Part shown: piece after piece, positions 46,729 through 54,340 of the stretch
How the letters are laid out: each line of letters opens with the position of its first letter
Position numbering within the stretch: position 1 is the first letter of the stretch
Assembly: GCA_943331445.1 (NCBI GenBank)
Contig: CALQLO010000004.1
Coordinates: forward strand, 1-64,000
Reading direction: 5' to 3'
DNA length: 64,000 nucleotides
Source: Akkermansia muciniphila
GTDB lineage: Bacteria; Verrucomicrobiota; Verrucomicrobiia; Opitutales; UBA953
Program-made: the position numbers and the translations under genes
The notes under the pieces: generated by a model
The model's input: the letters and a program-made list of their open reading frames with translations, nothing else
Told to the model about the DNA's origin: nothing
Databases searched by the model: none

Positions 46729-49563
46729 CTGAGCCAGCCCATTCACATCAAGGGAGCCCGCACCCACAATCTGAAGAACGTGGAACTGACCATCCCGCGT
46801 TATCAGTTGACCGTGATCACCGGGGTCAGCGGGTCAGGTAAATCATCGCTGGCTTTCGACACGTTGCACGCGGAAGGCAGCCGCCAATACCTCGAATCCC
46901 TTTCCGCTAAGGCGCGAGGAATGCTGGATTCAGCCCCCCGTCCCGATGTCGACTTCATCCGCGGGCTCTCCCCCGTCATCGCCATCGCCCAGCGCACCGG
47001 CGGCAACACCAACCCGCGCTCGACCGTCGCCACCCTCACCGAAATCGCGGACCACGCCCGCCCCCTGTGGATTCTGGCCGGGGAACGTCGCTGCCTCAAA
47101 GACGGCCACCCCGTCCGACAGCGCTCGCTCGATGACAACCTCAAAGCCCTCGAGGCAATTCCGGCCGGCACGCGCCTGATGGTCGTGGCGCCCATCTCCA
47201 GGGACAAGCCCTCGATCCTGCTGGAAGCGGCGGCTGACCTCGGACGCCGCGGCTTCTCTCGCCTGCGCGTCGATGGGACGGTCGCCACCATGGAGGAAGC
47301 CGAAGGCTTGCTCACGGGACGCGAGGCAAAGCAACTCGATGTCGTCGTCGACCGAATCGTCGCCGGCCCCGACCAACGCAGCCGCCTGGCCGACTCCTTG
47401 GAACTCGCCTTCCGCGAAGGCCGCCATCGGGCACTCGTGCTGGCTGAGGTGAACGGAAAATGGGAGGAACACCCGCTCTCACTCCATCTCTCGTGCGAAC
47501 ATTGCGGAGAAAGCTATGAGCCCGTCAGCCCGCGGGCCCTTTCCCACAATCACCCAGACGGTGCCTGCCCCGACTGCGGCGGACTCGGGCGCCAGATGCG
47601 ATTCCAAGAGAGTCTCTCCATTCGCGATGAAGCCCTCTCGCTCCACGACGGCGTGGTGAAGCCTTGGAAGTGCGCGACGCGTAAGACCCTAATTCGCCGC
47701 AACGCGATTACCCGGGCACTTGCGGAACAAGTACCTTTCGACCTCAAAACGCCTTGGAGTGATTTACCAAAGGCGGTGCGCGATCTCCTGCTCCACGGCG
47801 ACCCGAAGCGAAAATTCCTACTACCACCGCCCAAGGGACGCAAACTAGTTGAAACGGTCTGGACCGGCATGTTTGCCGAACTCGCGCACGCGTACCGCAC
47901 CACCACAGGTGAATCGCTACGTCAGCGCCTGCTCCAATTTCAGTCCGGTTCCGTCTGCTCAGGTTGCCACGGACAACGCCTCTCGCCCGCGGCACTTTCC
48001 ATCAGCCTAGGCGGCAAGAACATGGCAGAGTTCCTCGCCCTACCCATCCCAGCCGCTCTGACCTTCGCCAAACAACTTGCGACCCATCCGCGCGTGATGC
48101 CAGCAGAGGAAGCCCGGCGCGGACTCGAACAACGCCTCACATTCCTCGATGACGCCGGCTTGAGTTATCTCACCCTTAATCGCGAATGTAGTTCACTCTC
48201 CGGCGGCGAAGCTCAACGCGTACGGCTCGCCACGCAGCTCGGCCTCGGGTTGGTGGGCGTCACGTACGTGCTTGATGAACCCAGTATCGGGCTGCACCCG
48301 AGCGACCACGGCCGTCTTATTCGTTCCATCCAGGGCCTGCGCGACCTCGGCAATACCGTGGTCGTCGTAGAACATGACCGCGACATGATGCTCGCGGCGG
48401 ACCATCTCGTCGAGATGGGCCCAGGGGCGGGAGTCGACGGCGGTCGCATCATCTTCGAAGGAACCGCCAAGGCCTGTGCCGCGGACCAGCACTCCCGGAC
48501 CGGGGCATACCTCGCAGGCCGGGCCACGCTCGCAGGCATCATTCCGCGAAAAGCGGCGAGCAAGACCCTGCTCACCGTTAAGAACGCTACCGAACACAAC
48601 CTTCAAGGAGTCACCGCCTCGTTCCCCGTCGGCAACCTCACCGTCGTCTGCGGCGTTTCTGGCTCCGGCAAAAGTACGCTCGCGATTGATATTCTCTCCG
48701 CAGCGGCCGCACGAAAAATCAACGGGGCCAAGGTTGTGCCCGGTCGGCACGGCGGCATTGAAGGGCTTGAGAAAATCGTCGCCTTTACCGCGGTTGACCA
48801 AGAGCCCATTGGCCGCACCCCACGGTCGAACCCCGCCACGTTCACGGGCATCATGGATTTACTGCGCGACCTATGGTCGTCGCTACCCCTGGCGAAGGCT
48901 CGCGGGTACGGGCCGGGCCGCTTCAGCTTCAATGTGCGCGGAGGACGCTGCGAAACCTGTGCCGGCGAAGGTTCCGTGGCCTTGGATATGCAGTTCCTGG
49001 GTGAAACGTTTGTCGATTGCCCCAGCTGCGCCGGCCGACGCTTCAATCGCGAGACACTCGAAGTACGCTTCAAAGGCCTGAGCATTTCCGATGCGCTCGG
49101 CCTCTCGGTCAGCGAAGCCGCCGAGGTTTTTAAAGCGCAGCCGCGATTGGCGGAAAAATTCCGTACGCTCGGCGAGGTTGGCCTCGGTTACATCAAGCTC
49201 GGACAGGCCGCGAACACCCTCTCCGGCGGCGAAGCCCAGCGCTTGAAACTCGCTTCGGAACTCGCGCGCCGCGATCACTCCGGCCGCCTATACGTACTGG
49301 ATGAACCTACGACGGGACTGCATTGGGATGACATCGCCAAACTGCTGGCGCTACTCGGACGTCTCCGCGACGCCGGCGCCACACTCATCGTGATCGAACA
49401 CCATACCGACGTAATTATGGCCGCCGATTGGGTGATGGAACTCGGACCCGAGGGAGGCGCCAAGGGTGGCCAACTCGTCTATGCGGGCCTGCCTGAAGGG
49501 CTGCTCAAGCAGAAGGACTCGCCGACGGGAAGAGCGCTGGCGGACAGCGCTCAACATTCTTAG
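46729..49563 (+). CDS. uvrA: Excinuclease ABC subunit A
   Basis: DNA-damage recognition ATPase of nucleotide excision repair. Two ABC modules: Walker A GVSGSGKSS and GVSGSGKST, signatures SSLSGGEAQR and NTLSGGEAQR, and zinc-type cysteine motifs CEHCG/CPDCGG, CSGCHG and CETCAGEG/CPSCAGRR. The UvrB-binding region is present. The first standard start is GTG 46780 (927 residues), but the conserved N-terminal strand IHIKGARTHNLKNVEL begins before it. The frame is open there with no ATG, GTG or TTG. CTG at 46729 would give 944 residues starting as M-SQPIHIKG; ATT at 46741 is another option. I chose 46729. Confidence 0.9.
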   Translation: MSQPIHIKGARTHNLKNVELTIPRYQLTVITGVSGSGKSSLAFDTLHAEGSRQYLESLSAKARGMLDSAPRPDVDFIRGLSPVIAIAQRTGGNTNPRSTVATLTEIADHARPLWILAGERRCLKDGHPVRQRSLDDNLKALEAIPAGTRLMVVAPISRDKPSILLEAAADLGRRGFSRLRVDGTVATMEEAEGLLTGREAKQLDVVVDRIVAGPDQRSRLADSLELAFREGRHRALVLAEVNGKWEEHPLSLHLSCEHCGESYEPVSPRALSHNHPDGACPDCGGLGRQMRFQESLSIRDEALSLHDGVVKPWKCATRKTLIRRNAITRALAEQVPFDLKTPWSDLPKAVRDLLLHGDPKRKFLLPPPKGRKLVETVWTGMFAELAHAYRTTTGESLRQRLLQFQSGSVCSGCHGQRLSPAALSISLGGKNMAEFLALPIPAALTFAKQLATHPRVMPAEEARRGLEQRLTFLDDAGLSYLTLNRECSSLSGGEAQRVRLATQLGLGLVGVTYVLDEPSIGLHPSDHGRLIRSIQGLRDLGNTVVVVEHDRDMMLAADHLVEMGPGAGVDGGRIIFEGTAKACAADQHSRTGAYLAGRATLAGIIPRKAASKTLLTVKNATEHNLQGVTASFPVGNLTVVCGVSGSGKSTLAIDILSAAAARKINGAKVVPGRHGGIEGLEKIVAFTAVDQEPIGRTPRSNPATFTGIMDLLRDLWSSLPLAKARGYGPGRFSFNVRGGRCETCAGEGSVALDMQFLGETFVDCPSCAGRRFNRETLEVRFKGLSISDALGLSVSEAAEVFKAQPRLAEKFRTLGEVGLGYIKLGQAANTLSGGEAQRLKLASELARRDHSGRLYVLDEPTTGLHWDDIAKLLALLGRLRDAGATLIVIEHHTDVIMAADWVMELGPEGGAKGGQLVYAGLPEGLLKQKDSPTGRALADSAQHS

Positions 49564-49588
49564 TTCTTCGTTCCTCGTTCTTGGTTAA
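49563..49588. repeat. Tandem heptamer repeat
   Basis: Three consecutive heptamers GTTCTTC, GTTCCTC, GTTCTTG, then GTT, starting at the last base of the uvrA stop codon, between uvrA and the convergent GAF gene. Short and imperfect; no terminator hairpin is seen here. Confidence 0.5.
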
Positions 49589-49604
49589 AACCTCATCCGA
49601 CATC

Positions 49605-50075
49605 CTAGATCTGCGCTGAGATGAGTGCAGCCACCGCATTAAGGTCCGTAATCTCCTCGGCGGTAAAATCGTAAGGCTGCATTTTACCAATCCCGAGCAC
49701 GCCGATGACCTTCCCATCGGTTCCGAGCACCGGAACCGCGAGAGCGCCTTGGACATTCGTCTTACGCGCATCCGGCTTGGCGATACCGCCGAGATCTTCC
49801 TGTAGATTACAGAGCTGGACGGCTTCCTTGCGTGAGGCCGCACAGCCGGCGATGCCTTTACCGAAAGGAATATTATCAATCTTAGGCAACAGCATCGCCT
49901 GGACCTGCGGCGGGATGCCGGCGTGCGCGATTAAGGTGAGCAGCCCCGTCTGCAGATCGGTTCGGTGTATTGTCCCCGTAACGCATTCGAAATTATCGAG
50001 CGTGCGAGCAAGGACGGCGTTCCAGTCAGGAGTGCCGACGAGCAGTGCAGAAAGTCCAGCGGTGCGATGAGACAT
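49605..50075 (-). CDS. GAF-domain protein
   Basis: 156 residues from the ATG at 50075 (MSHRTAGLSALLVGTPDWN); the upstream extension overlaps the CCA-enzyme gene. A single GAF fold: LDNFECVTGTIHRTDLQTGLL, IPFGKGIAGCAASRKEAVQLC, VQGALAVPVLGTDGKVIGVLGIG. The cysteine pattern of free methionine-R-sulfoxide reductase (PGHIACD block) is not present, so it is probably a small-molecule or redox sensor of unknown output. Last gene of a minus-strand group, 10 bases after the CCA-enzyme gene. Confidence 0.82.
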   Translation of the reverse strand: MSHRTAGLSALLVGTPDWNAVLARTLDNFECVTGTIHRTDLQTGLLTLIAHAGIPPQVQAMLLPKIDNIPFGKGIAGCAASRKEAVQLCNLQEDLGGIAKPDARKTNVQGALAVPVLGTDGKVIGVLGIGKMQPYDFTAEEITDLNAVAALISAQI

Positions 50076-50085
50076 GATGGTAAAA

Positions 50086-51492
50086 TTAGACAGCCCCGCG
50101 GGCCATGCGTTCCTTGAGCCAGACCAGGCCAGAGGCTTCATCCCCGAAAACCCCGTCCAACTGGGCTTCGAAGGCTTCTTCGAGCACAGACGAAAACCAA
50201 CCGGCAGGCTTATGCCCCTGGGCGATAAGATGGCGACCGAGGATAATCCGTTTGGGCGCCGAATCAGCGACCTTCAAGGCCTGGGCCCGCTCCGCCAGCC
50301 AGACCCCCTGAGGGGAAACTTCGCCTGGCCAGAGCGGCGGGCGTCCCTTCCGATCAGCGATATCGACGCGGATGAGTCGATCGATGCGCACCACCTTGGC
50401 GGCGAGTCGGCGGACGGCCGCATCGCCGGCCTTGGCTCGGAAAAGTTCGTGCGGTTGGGCATGCCAGCGGACCAAAGGCAGCACCGCCTCGAGCAGTTTC
50501 GTCTCCCGGGTGATCTGCCCGAGGAATTTTTCGGCGAGCGGTACGCTAGCTTCCTCATGTCCGTAAGAATGGATCCGGCCGTCATGCGGTTCGACCTTCG
50601 TATGCGTGGCCTTACCGAAATCGTGCAGCAAGACGGCGAAGCCCACGATGAGGTCTTCATCGCGATCGCCGACGCGCTCGCGGGCGTAAGCATCGAGACA
50701 GTGCAGGGTGTGATTCCAAACATCCCCCTCGGGATGCCACTCGGGGTCCTGAGGCACGCCGATGACGGCATGCAGTCCAGGGTAAAACTTCGTCCACCCG
50801 CAATTCTTCAGGAAGGCCAAGCCCATCGATGGCTTGCGCCCGCGAAGCACCAGCTTCGTCCATTCTTCCATTAAACGCTCCGGAGGTAAATCGTCCTGCG
50901 ACAGCGAGGCACAGAGCGCGACGGTCTCAGGGGCGACTGAAAATTCAAAGCGGGCGGCAAACTGCATCGCACGCAGGACACGAAGCGGATCCTCGGAGAA
51001 CTTTGCCGAGACATGACGCAGCACGCCCGCCTGGAGGTCGGCCACGCCGCCCCACGGGTCGATGATTTCGCCAGTCACCGGATCCCACATGATCGCGTTG
51101 AGCGTGAAGTCGCGACGCTCCGCGGCGTCTTTCGGCGTCATGGTCGGATCGGCCTGCACATCAAAATCCGTGTGCTTGGCACCCGTGCGGTTCTCGCGGC
51201 GGGGCACGGAAACATCGACCGGGAAGTCCTTGAGCTTCGTCACGCCGAAGGCGGCACCGACCGTGATGATACCAAATTCCTTGCGTAGGGCGGCCTCGAT
51301 GGCACGCGTGCCGAGGCCATAGACCTCGATATCCACATCGACGACACTCGCCCCTAGAAGCGCATCACGGACACAGCCGCCGACCATATAGGGATGCCCG
51401 CCGGCAGACCGTAACAATTCGACAACGCGGCGGACGGGCGCGCGGTCACCATCGAGGGGAATCAAATCTGGCTTCAGGACAGGCACGACCAA
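50086..51492 (-). CDS. cca: CCA tRNA nucleotidyltransferase / poly(A) polymerase with HD domain
   Basis: 468 residues. Nucleotidyltransferase head: YMVGGCVRDALLGASVVDVDIEV (catalytic DxD), RRDFTLNAIMWDP, and DPWGGVADLQAGVLRHVSAKFSEDPLRVLRAMQFAARF in outline; then an HD domain (AVLLHDFGKATHTK). Class II enzymes add or repair tRNA 3' CCA, or polyadenylate RNA; which applies is not decidable here. The adjacent tRNA-Val does not encode CCA, so the genome needs this activity. I keep the TTG start at 51492 because GAGG lies six bases upstream; GTG 51486 is possible. Confidence 0.9.
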   Translation of the reverse strand: MVVPVLKPDLIPLDGDRAPVRRVVELLRSAGGHPYMVGGCVRDALLGASVVDVDIEVYGLGTRAIEAALRKEFGIITVGAAFGVTKLKDFPVDVSVPRRENRTGAKHTDFDVQADPTMTPKDAAERRDFTLNAIMWDPVTGEIIDPWGGVADLQAGVLRHVSAKFSEDPLRVLRAMQFAARFEFSVAPETVALCASLSQDDLPPERLMEEWTKLVLRGRKPSMGLAFLKNCGWTKFYPGLHAVIGVPQDPEWHPEGDVWNHTLHCLDAYARERVGDRDEDLIVGFAVLLHDFGKATHTKVEPHDGRIHSYGHEEASVPLAEKFLGQITRETKLLEAVLPLVRWHAQPHELFRAKAGDAAVRRLAAKVVRIDRLIRVDIADRKGRPPLWPGEVSPQGVWLAERAQALKVADSAPKRIILGRHLIAQGHKPAGWFSSVLEEAFEAQLDGVFGDEASGLVWLKERMARGAV

Positions 51493-51536
51493 GAGATACC
51501 TCGGGCGACGGACCGAGGCGAGTGGGTTTTACGGAC

Positions 51537-51872
51537 TCAAAGATTGGTCGAGAAACCTTCCTTGAGCAGCCAGGCCTTGGCAGTCTCGCGACGATCGCCT
51601 TGCAACACGATTTCGCGCCCCTCGAGAGCCCCACCCGTGCCGAGGGCTCGCTTCATTTCCTTGAGCAGTGCCTCGCGCATGCGTGCCTCTTGGGACTCAA
51701 TCCAGAGCCCCTTCAGGATGGTCACCTCTTTACCCCCGCGTCCGGCACGTTCGTACTGGAGAATGATTTTGCCGAGTTTGGGCTTAGCGTTGGCAATAGG
51801 CACCACCGGCTTCGGCGGGGGGCCAGGAGGCAAGGCCCCGCCGTCCAACTTATCGAAAGGATTACCGCTCAT
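51537..51872 (-). CDS. SUI1/eIF1-family translation factor (YciH-like)
   Basis: 111 residues. A proline-rich N-terminal tail (GGALPPGPPPKPVVP) is followed by the SUI1 fold: QYERAGRGGKEVTILKGLW, then EMKRALGTGGALEGREIVLQGDRRE. This matches bacterial YciH/SUI1 proteins, which can affect start-codon fidelity in translation. Its stop is 44 bases before the CCA-enzyme gene and its start overlaps the upstream small gene by 4 bp. Confidence 0.88.
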   Translation of the reverse strand: MSGNPFDKLDGGALPPGPPPKPVVPIANAKPKLGKIILQYERAGRGGKEVTILKGLWIESQEARMREALLKEMKRALGTGGALEGREIVLQGDRRETAKAWLLKEGFSTNL

Positions 51873-52105
51873 GCGCCGCGCCCGCAGGTCCCCGCACCTG
51901 GTTTGCCGCCCTGGAGAAAGACCAAGGCCTTTTCATAGGAGCGACGGCGGAGATAGTGATCGAGGTCGCCAGGCAGACCCGAGTCGGCCGTCGCCACCTC
52001 CGCATCCAACGACCGGATGCAGTCCAAAAGACCCTGCTGGCTGAGGCCGGGCTGAGCCAAGCTTTGGAGGGCCTCCAGGATACGTTGTTCGCGGACAGGG
52101 TCCAT
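51869..52105 (-). CDS. Small hypothetical protein coupled to SUI1 gene
   Basis: 78 residues (MDPVREQRILEALQSLAQPG), mostly helical and charged, ending GGKPGAGTCGRGA. No family recognised. The 4-bp overlap with the SUI1 gene supports translation, and it is the first gene of the minus-strand group. Its leader holds a CCCGCA/TGCGGG hairpin (52109-52123) just upstream of the ATG. Confidence 0.6.
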   Translation of the reverse strand: MDPVREQRILEALQSLAQPGLSQQGLLDCIRSLDAEVATADSGLPGDLDHYLRRRSYEKALVFLQGGKPGAGTCGRGA

Positions 52106-52164
52106 TTGCCCGCAGATTGCGGGTCAAACAGGCCCGGGGCAAGCCTGCGGGGTGGTTTTCATAG

Positions 52165-52194
52165 TGGACAAAAGGCGGGGGGCTTCCCTATACC
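52165..52194 (+). promoter_or_regulatory. Sigma-70-type promoter for tRNA-Val
   Basis: -35 TGGACA (52165-52170) and -10 TATACC (52189-52194) separated by 18 bases; transcription would begin about 52200, seven bases before the tRNA. Confidence 0.5.
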
Positions 52195-52206
52195 AACCCT
52201 TCCTCT

Positions 52207-52280
52207 GGATGGATAGCTCAGTTGGTTAGAGCGTCTGCTTTACACGCAGAATGTCGTGGGTTCGAGTCCCTCTCCGTCCA
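52207..52280 (+). tRNA. tRNA-Val (anticodon UAC)
   Basis: Cloverleaf: acceptor GGATGGA (52207-52213) with TCCGTCC (52273-52279), discriminator A at 52280; D stem GCTC/GAGC; anticodon stem TCTGC/GCAGA with loop TTTACAC (anticodon TAC at 52241-52243); T arm GTGGG-TTCGAGT-CCCTC. The T stem has a U-U mismatch at the second pair (52257 with 52271). CCA is not encoded (CCC follows). ilvH starts 28 bases downstream with no terminator between. Confidence 0.93.
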
Positions 52281-52307
52281 CCCCTTCCAAATAATTCTCA
52301 AGTCGCC

Positions 52308-52823
52308 ATGACGCCCCCCAAGAAGAAGCACACGCTCTCCGCCCTCGTCGAAAACAAATTCGGCGTCCTGGCACGTGTCGCCGGCATGCTCTCCGGGCGC
52401 GGCTTCAACATTGAGACCCTCAACGTCGGGCCGACCCACGATCCGTCGTATTCGCGGATCACTGCGACCGTCGTCGCCGATGACGCCGCCCTCGACCGCT
52501 GCGTCAAGGCCCTCGATAAACTGATCAACGTCATCACCGTCAATGACTTCTCCCGCGAGGAAGTCGACCACGTCGCCCGCGAGCTCATCCTCGTGAAGGT
52601 GAAGTCCGACAAGAAGACCCGCACCGAGATTCTCGAGATTGCTGGCCTCTTCCGGGCCAAGGTTGTCGACGTTTCGCACGATTCCCTGCTCATCGAGTTC
52701 ACGGGCAACGTGACGAAGATCTCTGCCTTCCTCGATCTCATCGAGCACTTCGGTATCATTGAAACCGCCCGCACCGGCGCCGTCGCCCTGACGCGCGGCC
52801 GCAAGAAGGCCTCCGCCGAATAA
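52308..52823 (+). CDS. ilvH: Acetolactate synthase small subunit
   Basis: Regulatory subunit for acetolactate synthase (valine, leucine and isoleucine synthesis). 171 residues from the ATG at 52308 (MTPPKKKHTLSALVENKFG); the frame also reads back into the tRNA gene, which is not coding. N-terminal ACT domain (LARVAGMLSGRGFNIETLNVG) that binds valine, and a C-terminal domain (RELILVKVK, GLFRAKVVDVSHDSLLIEFTG). The large subunit ilvB is not in the window. Followed by ilvC after 27 bases. Confidence 0.95.
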   Translation: MTPPKKKHTLSALVENKFGVLARVAGMLSGRGFNIETLNVGPTHDPSYSRITATVVADDAALDRCVKALDKLINVITVNDFSREEVDHVARELILVKVKSDKKTRTEILEIAGLFRAKVVDVSHDSLLIEFTGNVTKISAFLDLIEHFGIIETARTGAVALTRGRKKASAE

Positions 52824-52850
52824 TCCCTCCCCCTTTTCCACCAAACACCA

Positions 52851-53888
52851 ATGCCTGCCAAAGTGTACACCGATAAGGACGCCGATCTCGGCTTCCTGAA
52901 GAACAAGACCCTCGCCGTTCTCGGCTTCGGTTCCCAGGGACATTCCCACGCGATGAACCTCCGCGACAGCGGATTGAACGTCATCGTGGGCCTGTACAAG
53001 GGTTCCAAGTCCGCCGCCGCCGCGAAGAAAAAGGGTTTCAAGGTCTATGAGACCGCCGAAGCCGTTCGCCGCGCCGACGTCATGCTCGTGGGCATCCCCG
53101 ACATGAAGCAGGCTTCCGTCTGGGAAAAGGACATCGCTCCTAACCTCGGCAAGGGTGGCAAGACCGTCCTCTTCATCCACGGCCTCTCGATTCACTACAA
53201 GCTGATCAAGCCTGCCAAGAACGTCGACATCGCCATGGTCGCCCCCAAGGGCCCCGGCCACGTCGTCCGTGCTCAGTACGTCGAAGGCAAGGGCGTCCCT
53301 GCCCTCATCGCCATCCAGCAGGACATCTCTGGTAAGGCCACCAAGACCGCCCTCGCTTGGGCCAAGGGCATCGGCTCGACCCGTGCTGGCGTCATCAAGA
53401 CCTCCTTCAAGGAAGAAGCTGAGACCGACCTCTTCGGCGAACAGGCTGTCCTTTGCGGCGGTGCCTCCGAACTCGTTAAGGTGGGTTACGAAACCCTCGT
53501 CGAAGCTGGCTACCAGCCCGAGATGGCCTACTTCGAGTGTCTCCATGAACTGAAGCTCATCGTCGACCTCATGGTCGAGTCCGGCATCTCCGGCATGCGC
53601 TTCTCGATCTCCGAGACCGCCAAGTACGGAGACATCACCCGTGGCCCTCGCGTGATCAACAGCTCATCCCGCAAGGCGATGCGCGAAATCCTCAAGGAAA
53701 TCCAATCCGGCAAGTTCACCGCCCAGTGGGTCAAGGAATACAAGGGTGGCCTCAAGAACTACAATAAGCTGCTCAAGAAGGGCGAGAACCACCCGATCGA
53801 AAAGACCGGCCAGCGTCTCCGTGCCCTCATGCCTTGGGTCCAGAAGCGCAACATCCGCGGTGCGCAGGCTGAGTACACGACCAAGTAA
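52851..53888 (+). CDS. ilvC: Ketol-acid reductoisomerase
   Basis: Second step of branched-chain amino acid synthesis: isomerisation and NADPH reduction of acetolactate. 345 residues, class I. Seen: LAVLGFGSQGHSHAMNLRDSG (cofactor loop), VAPKGPGHVVRAQYVEGKGVP, and the metal-site region SFKEEAETDLFGEQAVLCGG and ETLVEAGYQPEMAYFE. It ends at a strong terminator. Together with ilvH and the upstream tRNA-Val it may form a single transcript. Confidence 0.97.
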   Translation: MPAKVYTDKDADLGFLKNKTLAVLGFGSQGHSHAMNLRDSGLNVIVGLYKGSKSAAAAKKKGFKVYETAEAVRRADVMLVGIPDMKQASVWEKDIAPNLGKGGKTVLFIHGLSIHYKLIKPAKNVDIAMVAPKGPGHVVRAQYVEGKGVPALIAIQQDISGKATKTALAWAKGIGSTRAGVIKTSFKEEAETDLFGEQAVLCGGASELVKVGYETLVEAGYQPEMAYFECLHELKLIVDLMVESGISGMRFSISETAKYGDITRGPRVINSSSRKAMREILKEIQSGKFTAQWVKEYKGGLKNYNKLLKKGENHPIEKTGQRLRALMPWVQKRNIRGAQAEYTTK

Positions 53889-53908
53889 GCGGGCGGGCGA
53901 CCGAAACG

Positions 53909-53942
53909 AAAGGGCCGATGTACGTCGGCCCTTTTTTGTGCC
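53909..53942 (+). terminator. Intrinsic terminator with TTTTTTGTGCC tail
   Basis: AAAGGGCCGA and TCGGCCCTTT arms around TGTACG, then the TTTTTTGTGCC tail at 53932-53942. Confidence 0.9.
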
Positions 53943-54024
53943 CCGAAATCAGGCCTGCCGACGACAGCTGTCACATTCAAGGGGTTGCCAATCGGGGGTA
54001 AAAGGTTTGGCTGTCCCCACCCCC

Positions 54025-54339
54025 ATGAGAGAGCCCACATCCCCCACCCCGGTCGACATCCATTCGGATGCGTTCTTGGCGCGCATGATGCGCGACCAGT
54101 TGAAACTCTCCATCGCCTGCGCGCTGTGCTTCGTCGTGGCGCTCGTCGCGCTGCCGCTGCTGAACTACTTCCAGCCCGCGTTCATGGCCCAGCGCGTCTT
54201 CGGCTTCACGCTCACGTGGCTGATCCTCGGCGTGCTCTTCTTCCCTTTCGTCTGGATCATTTCCTACGTCTTCATCAAGCGCTCCATCGCGCTCGAGAAC
54301 GCCGAAGCCCAAGCCGCCCAGGACGGCCAGACCAAGTAA
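54025..54339 (+). CDS. DUF485 membrane protein
   Basis: 104 residues from the ATG at 54025 (MREPTSPTPVDIHSDAFLARM). Two membrane helices (LSIACALCFVVALVALPLLNYF; FTLTWLILGVLFFPFVWIISYVFI in outline) typical of DUF485/YjcH proteins. Such genes sit directly before acetate-type sodium symporters, as here (one base gap), and are thought to assist the transporter. The long upstream extension of the frame has no coding character. Confidence 0.88.
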   Translation: MREPTSPTPVDIHSDAFLARMMRDQLKLSIACALCFVVALVALPLLNYFQPAFMAQRVFGFTLTWLILGVLFFPFVWIISYVFIKRSIALENAEAQAAQDGQTK

Positions 54340-54340
54340 C

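Noticed and set aside
49605-50075. GAF protein as free methionine-R-sulfoxide reductase
   Set aside because: The three-cysteine pattern and PGHIACD block of that enzyme are missing.
52218-53546. 442-codon open frame antisense to tRNA-Val, ilvH and ilvC
   Set aside because: It runs through a tRNA gene and two clear enzymes; its composition is the reverse complement of normal coding bias.
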